From NCBI RefSeq assembly GCF_030817315.1, contig NZ_JAUSZF010000001.1, positions 630,001 through 694,000 of the forward strand: DNA of 64,000 nucleotides, read 5' to 3'. Every line of letters begins with the position of its first letter. Position 1 is the first letter of the stretch. The position numbers and the translations under genes were made by a program. Under the pieces are notes generated by a model, which worked only from the letters and a program-made list of their open reading frames with translations, was not told the origin of the DNA and did not search any database. Below are positions 56,380 to 64,000 of this stretch, in pieces. This DNA comes from Sphingomonas faeni (GTDB lineage: Bacteria; Pseudomonadota; Alphaproteobacteria; Sphingomonadales; Sphingomonadaceae).

Positions 56380-57096
56380 TTAAGCCGCTACCGCATCCGC
56401 CTTGGTCGCCATCCAGGCTTCGGCCTTGGCGAGTGCGGGGGCGTCGTCGACGTCTATCCAGTCTATGTCGCTGCAATCCACGATGCGGGCCAGGCCTTGC
56501 GCGGCTAGCAAGCGGACGCCTTCGGTAAGCGAAGGGCTGGCCAGCGTCGCCAGCGCATCCGAGAGCGCAGGGCCGATCGCGAAAACGCCGGTGTCGTAGC
56601 AGTCGTGCGGTTCGAGACCCTTGCCGATCGCAACGATACGGTCGCCTTCGGTCGCGACGCAGGTCACGTCCTCCGGGTCGACCCAGTCGTGACCGAGGCG
56701 CCGGTCGATACCGAGACGGAGGCCACCGCCAGCGCCGGCCTTGGCCATGCGAGCGTAGAGCTCAGGGCTGACGAGGTGATCGCACATTGCGAGGATCGCT
56801 TCGCCACCGTCCAGCGCATCGCGCGCCGCCAGTACCGACACGCCGTTAGGTTCGCGGTGGTCCGCAAGGACCGTCTCGACCACCAGCGGCCAGTGCCGGC
56901 TCCCGAGATACGCTTCGATCGCTTCACGCCCATAGCTCACCGTCACGATCGCCCGCGCAAAACCAGCCTCGGCCAGTCCTTCCAAAGCGTGGGCGATCAA
57001 CGGTCGCCCCGCCACCCCACACAGCGGCTTGTACGGAGCGGAGGTGCGAAGGCGGCTGCCTTCCCCGGCGGCGAGGAGGACAGCCGTATCGATCAT
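56380..57096 (-). CDS. Nucleotidyltransferase, probable CTP:inositol-1-phosphate cytidylyltransferase-like
   Basis: 238 aa with the sugar-nucleotidyltransferase start TAVLLAAGEGSRLRTSAPYK, a central CDHLVSPELY (metal Asp) and DWIDVDDAPALAKAE near the end. Homology alone allows many NTP transferases. It sits one base after an inositol-phosphate synthase and downstream of a CDP-alcohol transferase. That arrangement matches the archaeal/thermophile di-inositol phosphate gene set, so CTP plus inositol phosphate is the likely reaction. This is an inference from the operon. Confidence 0.7.
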   Translation of the reverse strand: MIDTAVLLAAGEGSRLRTSAPYKPLCGVAGRPLIAHALEGLAEAGFARAIVTVSYGREAIEAYLGSRHWPLVVETVLADHREPNGVSVLAARDALDGGEAILAMCDHLVSPELYARMAKAGAGGGLRLGIDRRLGHDWVDPEDVTCVATEGDRIVAIGKGLEPHDCYDTGVFAIGPALSDALATLASPSLTEGVRLLAAQGLARIVDCSDIDWIDVDDAPALAKAEAWMATKADAVAA

Positions 57097-57097
57097 G

Positions 57098-58189
57098 TCA
57101 GGCGGCCTTGATGAACCGCTCGACTTCGATCTGCGCGAGATCGTCGGTCATCTGCGTGCGCGGGTGCTTGCAGAAATAGGCCGAGGCCGGGTCGATCACG
57201 CCGGCGATGCCGCGATCCTTGGCGATCTTGGCGCAACGGATCATGTCGATCGCGACGCCAGCCGAGTTGGGGCTGTCCTCGACCGAGAGACGCAGCTCGA
57301 TGTTCATCGGCACGCCGCCAAACAGCTGGCCTTCCATGCGCAGGAAGCAGACCTTGTTGTCGTTCTGCCAGGGGACATAGTCCGACGGGCCGATATGAAC
57401 ATTGTCGTCGTCCATCCGCTCGGCCGCGACCGACTGGACCGCCTCGGTCTTCGAAATCTTCTTCGACTCGAGACGGCGATGGTTCGACATGTTGAGGAAG
57501 TCGGTGTTGCCGCCGGTGTTTAGCTGGTAGGTACGATCCAGCTTCACGCCGCGCTTGGCGAACAGGTCGGTCAGCACGCGGTGGACGATCGTCGCGCCGA
57601 GCTGCGCCTTGATATCGTCGCCGATGATCGCGACGCCCGCGTCCTCGAACTTCTTCGCCCAGACCGGGTTCGACGCGATGAAGACGGGGATGTTGTTGAC
57701 GAACGCCACGCCCGCTTCGATCGCGCACTCGGCGTAGAATTCGGTAGCTTCCTGCGAACCGACCGGCAGGTAGTTCATCAGCACGTCGGCGCCCGAGGCC
57801 TTGAGGTCGGCGATGACCTCTTCACGGGTCGGCTCGGCGGCGTCGGAGACCAGGAACGTACGGTCGTCCTTGAAATCGGCCATGTGGTCGGCGACGCCGT
57901 CCAGCTTCTTGCCCATCTTCACGATCGTGCCGGTGTTGCCGACATTGGGTGCGAACACCGCGGTGCAGTTGGGCTTGGCGAAGATCGCTTCGGCGACGTC
58001 CTTGCCGACCTTGCGCCGATCGACGTCCCACGCCGCGACGACCTTGATGTCGCTCGGCTTGTAGCCGCCCATGTCGAAATGCATCAGGCCAACCTGGTCG
58101 TTTGCCCCCTCGCGATAATGCTCGAGGCCCTGGACGAGCGAGCTCGCGCAGTTGCCGATGCCGACCACGGCGATCCGAATGCTATTCAT
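57098..58189 (-). CDS. myo-Inositol-1(3)-phosphate synthase
   Basis: 363 aa, the length of the short bacterial/archaeal group. NAD-binding starts RIAVVGIGNCASSLVQGLEH. Diagnostic features are the MNYLPVGSQEATEFYAECA segment, the NTGGNTDFLNM block, FLRMEGQLFGGVPMNIELRL and SVEDSPNSAGVAIDMIR. The enzyme converts glucose-6-phosphate to inositol phosphate in the cytosol. It overlaps nothing, but lies 15 bases from the upstream phosphatidyltransferase and 1 base from the downstream nucleotidyltransferase, so a single operon is evident. Confidence 0.92.
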   Translation of the reverse strand: MNSIRIAVVGIGNCASSLVQGLEHYREGANDQVGLMHFDMGGYKPSDIKVVAAWDVDRRKVGKDVAEAIFAKPNCTAVFAPNVGNTGTIVKMGKKLDGVADHMADFKDDRTFLVSDAAEPTREEVIADLKASGADVLMNYLPVGSQEATEFYAECAIEAGVAFVNNIPVFIASNPVWAKKFEDAGVAIIGDDIKAQLGATIVHRVLTDLFAKRGVKLDRTYQLNTGGNTDFLNMSNHRRLESKKISKTEAVQSVAAERMDDDNVHIGPSDYVPWQNDNKVCFLRMEGQLFGGVPMNIELRLSVEDSPNSAGVAIDMIRCAKIAKDRGIAGVIDPASAYFCKHPRTQMTDDLAQIEVERFIKAA

Positions 58190-58204
58190 TACTGACCCTG
58201 TTCC

Positions 58205-59062
58205 TTACGAAAGATGCATGCGCGACGCGGTCTTCGGTCGCGTTGCGGAAGTGCGGACGAAAGCCCGTTCGACACGACGGTGCCAAACGAGCCCGACGAT
58301 GGCGACGAGCGTCAAAGCGACGATCTCGAACCACCAGAAGATGCGTGGGTTGCCCGCGAAGCAGGCGACGAAGATCGCCCATACTCGCACATTCGCGGTA
58401 AGCAAGGCCATGAAGCGCAATGGCGCCACGGCCCGGGCCCCATAGAGCGCGCCGAGCGCGACCGGGTCGCTCGACTGGCCGAGCGTGCGCTCGAACGGCA
58501 TGGCGATGCGGTCGATGCTGCTCGCGACGCCGTCGTAGAAGCGGACGAGCGCGTTGCCGGTGGGCACGGGCGGCGCTTCGAGTGCCACGCCCTTGATGCG
58601 ACGATGGAAGCGCGAGCGCTCGCCTTCGTACATGTTCGACTGCACCGCGTGCGCGCCACCGGCGGCGAAGGCGATGATCCAACCCTCGGGCGTGTCGATC
58701 GTGATCGCCAGCGAGGTGTAGATTAGCGCGAACACGCCGTGATCGCACAACCCATCGAGCATCCGCCCAAGCGGGCTCGCGGTCTTGGTCGCGCGCGCGA
58801 CCATTCCGTCGAGTCCGTCGGCAATCAGCCACCCCATCGACAGCACCAGTCCGACCAGCGCGAGCGCCCAGTTTCCCCACTGGGTATAGGCGAGCGCGGC
58901 TGCTCCACCGAGGCAAAGCCCGGCGATCGACACCGAATTCGCTGAAATCCCACGCGCCAACGCAAGCGGCAAAAGCGCACGGCCTGCCGGGTGAATCAGC
59001 CAAAGATTGGAAGGGATCTCGATCCGGCGATCGCGCGATCCATCCGGTGGAGCCACTGTCAT
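58205..59062 (-). CDS. CDP-alcohol phosphatidyltransferase-family membrane protein
   Basis: 285 aa with several membrane helices. The family signature is perfect, spread over DGLDGMVARATKTASPLG and RMLDGLCD, giving the metal-binding Asp residues (about residue 90). The enzyme moves a phospho-alcohol from a CDP-activated donor. Together with inositol-phosphate synthase and a cytidylyltransferase it could make an inositol phospholipid or a phosphodiester such as di-inositol phosphate. The exact acceptor is unknown. Confidence 0.88.
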   Translation of the reverse strand: MTVAPPDGSRDRRIEIPSNLWLIHPAGRALLPLALARGISANSVSIAGLCLGGAAALAYTQWGNWALALVGLVLSMGWLIADGLDGMVARATKTASPLGRMLDGLCDHGVFALIYTSLAITIDTPEGWIIAFAAGGAHAVQSNMYEGERSRFHRRIKGVALEAPPVPTGNALVRFYDGVASSIDRIAMPFERTLGQSSDPVALGALYGARAVAPLRFMALLTANVRVWAIFVACFAGNPRIFWWFEIVALTLVAIVGLVWHRRVERAFVRTSATRPKTASRMHLS

Positions 59063-59116
59063 AGGATTTTCATAATGCGCCCGGCACGCGGTTTATGCAA
59101 GATGGCGCGGCGAACC

Positions 59117-61162
<2,046 letters not shown>

Positions 61163-61254
61163 GGCGCACCGATAAACGGCCTCGCCGCCTCACGCCACTG
61201 GCTTGATCCAGGTGGGTGGTGGCACGGTGCGCTGTCCTGTGAGAGGATAGGCGC

Positions 61255-61626
61255 ATGACCACCCGATGGATCCAGCCCCTCATGCTCCTGCTCGTCAGCC
61301 TGCTGTACTGGCAGTTCGTCAGCCATGTTTCGGGCGCGAAAGAGCCCTGGGACGCGGATGGCTATTGGCGGATCTGGTATCCCGGGTCGCTGGTGTTATC
61401 GGCGCTATCGGGTTTCATGTTGCGGCGGCGGGGCTGGCTGGGCGGCATGATCGTGACGTTTGCGCAGCTGCCCGTCATGTGGGTCAACGCGGGCACAGGC
61501 GGGCTGTTGATGGCCGGTGCGACGATCCTGTGCATCCTGGCCGTGCCCGCCTTTGCCTTTTCCACGATCGGTGGTCGGCTCGCGCGGTCTTGCGCCGATG
61601 GTGGGAAGACGGACGGCGCGGTATGA
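61255..61626 (+). CDS. Small membrane protein of unknown function
   Basis: 123 aa with about four hydrophobic segments (MLLLVSLLYWQFV, WYPGSLVLSALSGFM, GMIVTFAQLPVMWV, TILCILAVPAFAFS). A short hydrophilic tail ends TDGAV. No motif is recognised. It lies upstream of the ArsC-like gene with 58 bases between, and could share a transcript. Confidence 0.7.
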   Translation: MTTRWIQPLMLLLVSLLYWQFVSHVSGAKEPWDADGYWRIWYPGSLVLSALSGFMLRRRGWLGGMIVTFAQLPVMWVNAGTGGLLMAGATILCILAVPAFAFSTIGGRLARSCADGGKTDGAV

Positions 61627-61684
61627 CGCCGGTCGGTTCGAACCGGTGGCGAGCTTTGCGCCACGCGGCGACAGGGAGGCGATT

Positions 61685-62041
61685 TTGACGATCACGATGT
61701 TCGGCATCAAGAATTGCGACACGATGAAGAAGGCGCGCACGTGGCTCGATGCGCACGGCGTGGCGTACGCGTTCCACGACTACAAGACCGCCGGGGTCGA
61801 CGCTGCGCATCTCAACGACTGGATCGGGCGGGTTGGTTGGGAGGTGCTGCTCAACCGCGCCGGCACCACGTTCCGGAAACTGCCCGAAGCGGATCGGGCT
61901 GATCTCGACGCGGAGAAGGCCGCCGCGCTGATGCTTTCGCAGCCTTCGATGATCAAGCGCCCGGTCCTCTATACCGGCGAGACGCTGCTGGTCGGGTTCA
62001 AGCCCGAGCGGTATGAGGCGGCGGGGCTGGGGCGCGCCTGA
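61685..62041 (+). CDS. ArsC/Spx-family reductase-like protein (YffB type)
   Basis: 118 aa from a TTG at 61685. AGGGAGG at 61673-61679 is well spaced for this start, whereas the ATG at 61697 lies too far away. The fold pattern is MFGIKNCDTMKKARTWLDA, GTTFRKLP, SMIKRPVLYTG and LVGFKPERYE, so the N-terminal catalytic Cys is present. This group is related to arsenate reductase but usually lacks arsenate activity. Thiol-dependent reduction is likely and the substrate unknown. Confidence 0.88.
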   Translation: MTITMFGIKNCDTMKKARTWLDAHGVAYAFHDYKTAGVDAAHLNDWIGRVGWEVLLNRAGTTFRKLPEADRADLDAEKAAALMLSQPSMIKRPVLYTGETLLVGFKPERYEAAGLGRA

Positions 62042-62052
62042 AGGAGACTTAC

Positions 62053-62334
62053 ATGCCTGTCGCTACATGGAATGGCCGCGAGATCGCACGATCGGACGAT
62101 ACCGTCGTCGTAGAAGGCAATCACTATTTCCCCGCCGACAGCGTCGACCCGGCTCTGCTGGAGGATAGCGCGATGCACTCTAACTGCCCGTGGAAGGGCG
62201 TGGCGAGCTACAAGACGCTGGTCGTCGACGGGAAGCGCAACGTCGATGCGGTCTGGTATTATCCGGACCCGAAGTCGGCGGCGGTTGAGATCAAGGGCCG
62301 GTATGCGTTTTGGAAGGGCGTGACCGTCGCGTAA
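62053..62334 (+). CDS. DUF427-family protein
   Basis: 93 aa. It contains the family blocks TVVVEGNHYFPADSVDP, HSNCPWKGVASY and VWYYPDPKSAA then IKGRYAFWKGVTV. DUF427 proteins are small beta-rich proteins of unknown function found widely in bacteria. It starts 11 bases after the ArsC-like gene with AGGAG upstream, so it is translated from the same mRNA. Confidence 0.93.
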   Translation: MPVATWNGREIARSDDTVVVEGNHYFPADSVDPALLEDSAMHSNCPWKGVASYKTLVVDGKRNVDAVWYYPDPKSAAVEIKGRYAFWKGVTVA

Positions 62335-62356
62335 GGGCGCAGACGGATTTTAATTC

Positions 62357-62473
62357 CTCCCCCGCCAGGGGGAGGTGTCGCCGAAGGTGACGGAGGGGGG
62401 AGGAAGCGGAACAGTCGTAACCCGTTCCTCCCCCTCCGTCTGGCAAGTGCCAGCCACCCCTGGCGGGGGGAGG
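62357..62473. repeat. Long interspersed inverted repeat (CTCCCCC-type)
   Basis: The arm starting at 62357 (CCTCCCCCGCCAGGGGGAGG, then a linker and CGGAGGGGGGAGG) matches the reverse complement of 62428-62473, with several mismatches. Each arm also carries an internal short palindrome. It sits between the convergent ends of DUF427 and the zinc protease. The short palindrome at 30178 shares its first part, so it belongs to a repeat family. Confidence 0.85.
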
Positions 62474-62487
62474 ATCGAGGCCTTACC

Positions 62488-63409
62488 TCAAATCGCGCCC
62501 GAGAACGTGTCGCACTGCTGCGGATCGCCGCTGTCGAGCCCGCGCTTCAACCACGCCTGACGCTGCGCCGACGTCCCATGCGTGAAGCTGTCCGGCACCA
62601 CACGTCCCTGCGACTCCTTCTGCAACGTGTCGTCGCCGATCGCCTGCGCGGCCGTCATGCCCTCCTGGATATCGCCGGCTTCGAGCCGCGACCGGTTGGC
62701 TGCCGCCCACACGCCCGCATAGCAATCCGCCTGCAGTTCGAGCCGTACCGACAGCGCGTTGCCTTCGGTCTCGCTCGCCTGCCGCTGTGCCCGCTGGACC
62801 TGCGCGTTGGTGCCGAGCAGCTTCTGGATGTGATGGCCGAACTCGTGCGCGATCACGTAATCCTGCGCGAAGTCGCCGTCCGCCTTGAACCGGGTCGAAA
62901 GCTCGTTGAAGAAGCTCGTGTCGAGATAGATGCCCTGGTCGGTCGGGCAATAGAACGGCCCCATTGCCGACTGCGCCGCGCCGCAGCCCGAACGGCCATT
63001 GCCGTCGAAGAAATACCAGCTTCGGCGCTTCGAATCGCTGGCCGTTCTTCTGGAAGATCGCTTCCCACGTGTTGTCCGCTGAGCTGAATGCGTTGCAGGC
63101 GGCCTTGCTCTCGGGCGTCAGGTTGCAGCTCGATGTGGTATCCGTGCCGGCGCGCGGCGATCCGCTCTGCGTGGTCGGCGCGGAGGACTGTCCACCGCCG
63201 AGCAGGCCGCCAAGGCCACCCATGCCGCCGAACACTGCCATCAGGATCAGTACGACGACGATCCCGCCGCACCCGAAGCGACTGCCGATCATCGGCAACA
63301 GCCCCATCAGCAGGCCGCCACCACCGCCGCCGAAACCGCCGCCGCCGCCGGATCCGGATCCGCGCTGGTCCTCGACGTTGATGTTCGGATCGTAATTGTC
63401 GAGCCGCAT
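62488..63409 (-). pseudogene. YpfJ-type neutral zinc metallopeptidase interrupted by a one-base frameshift
   Basis: The first part reads from the ATG at 63409: MRLDNYDPNINVEDQRGSG, a Gly-rich stretch, a membrane segment (GGIVVVLILMAVFGGMGG), then [20 protein letters not shown]. In the next frame it continues [20 protein letters not shown] and [15 protein letters not shown] (zinc motif HEFGHH). The two parts join normally if one base is removed from the AAA run at 63011-63013. The gene is therefore either a recent pseudogene or an artefact of a homopolymer error. A complete protein would be about 306 aa. Confidence 0.85.
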
Positions 63410-63512
63410 GAATATGCCCCTTTTCGTTTCTGCTTGGGAACGAAATGCGCAAGGTGGCGCTAGAGTTGCACGGCGGTCGAATCCGCTGCGGAAGAGGATT
63501 GGGGAGTGCGCA

Positions 63513-64000
63513 TGTTCCTGAAGGGCAAGACCGCGGTCATCACCGGATCCACGTCGGGGATCGGCCTGGCCTATGCCAAGGCGTTCGCGGCCGAGGGCAC
63601 CGCGGTGGTGCTCAACGGCTTCGGCGACGCGGACGTGATCGAGCGGGAGCGGGCCGCTCTGGCGCAAACCAGCGGAGCCGCCGCGCTTTACGATCCGGCC
63701 GACATGACCAAGCCGGACGAGATCGCCGCGATGGTCGAGCGAGCCGCCGCCGAGACCGGTAGCGTCGACATCGTCGTCAACAACGCGGGTATCCAGCACG
63801 TCGCCGGGATCGCCGACTTCCCGATCGACAAGTTCGATGCGATCATCGCGATCAACCTGTCCTCGGCCTGGCACATGATGCGCGCCGCGGTGCCGTTGAT
63901 GCGCGCGAAGGGCTGGGGGCGCATCATCTCGACCGCCTCGGCGCACTCGCTGGTCGCGAGCCCCAACAAGTCGGCGTACGTCATGGCCAAGCACGCGATC
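63513..64000 (+). CDS. SDR oxidoreductase, 3-hydroxybutyrate dehydrogenase-like (partial)
   Basis: It starts at the ATG at 63513 with GGGGAG upstream and runs off the window after about 162 codons. It has the classical SDR elements TAVITGSTSGIGLAYAKAFA, VVNNAGIQHVAGIADFPID and ISTASAHSLVASPNKSAYV, then MAKHA, so the YxxxK site is present. NNAGIQHV and the SAHSLVASPNKSAYV block are typical of D-beta-hydroxybutyrate dehydrogenase, which interconverts hydroxybutyrate and acetoacetate. It is cut by the window end. Confidence 0.88.

Overview
The window looks like chromosomal DNA of a sphingomonad-type alphaproteobacterium (Sphingomonas or a close relative). The support is high GC throughout, a large TonB-dependent receptor, an UrcA-family protein, a HWE/HisKA_2 histidine kinase, several secreted S9/M28 peptidases, and short palindromic intergenic repeats. 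No rRNA, CRISPR array, prophage or insertion sequence was seen. There are four tRNAs. The genus is an inference from gene content.

Layout. 1-8.4 kb: tail of an upstream gene, a Tat-exported GH10 xylanase behind a LacI-type palindrome, a ClC chloride channel, an L,D-transpeptidase, an NAPE-PLD-like metallo-hydrolase, a secreted S9 peptidase and an unknown exported protein. 8.5-15.8 kb: a TonB receptor followed by a sulfotransferase-like protein, a tiny secreted Cys protein and two convergent TPR-aspartyl/asparaginyl hydroxylases. This is the most system-like unexplained neighbourhood. 16-18.3 kb: tRNA-Gln, ilvE, a MarR regulator and tRNA-Gly.

18.3-26.8 kb is a catabolic island for L-fucose by the non-phosphorylating route: IclR regulator with a translationally coupled GDSL esterase, lldD, FucP permease, L-fucose dehydrogenase, L-fuconate dehydratase, diketo-deoxy-fuconate hydrolase, keto-deoxy-fuconate dehydrogenase and a mutarotase. 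The pathway ends in pyruvate plus L-lactate, which LldD oxidises. The lactonase step is missing from the island, but a fuconolactonase-type amidohydrolase lies at 40.2-41.2 kb next to a mannitol-dehydrogenase-family gene.

26.8-32 kb: UvrD/Rep helicase, a GFA protein, an UrcA protein and a PiT phosphate transporter. 32-39.3 kb: a glycan-type cluster with a zinc-ribbon glycosyltransferase, GT4, a sucrose-phosphate synthase/phosphatase-like fusion, GT2, a MurG-like GT and a sulfotransferase-like protein, then an orphan OmpR-type response regulator. 43-50.4 kb: tRNA-Asn, nadK-moaA (overlapping), a diverging EAL protein with a degenerate GGDEF domain, an NTF2-like protein, a DUF2891 protein and a secreted prolyl oligopeptidase. 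50.4-54.8 kb: two small exported proteins, a CAT-anticodon tRNA, an M28 peptidase and ettA.

55-64 kb: a GAF-HisKA_2 kinase, then a three-gene inositol operon (CDP-alcohol phosphatidyltransferase, inositol-phosphate synthase, sugar-phosphate cytidylyltransferase-like), nadE, a small membrane protein, an ArsC/Spx-like protein, a DUF427 protein, a YpfJ-type zinc protease interrupted by a one-base frameshift, and the start of a 3-hydroxybutyrate-dehydrogenase-like SDR cut by the window end. Long open frames on the opposite strand of most genes are GC-driven shadows and were left out.
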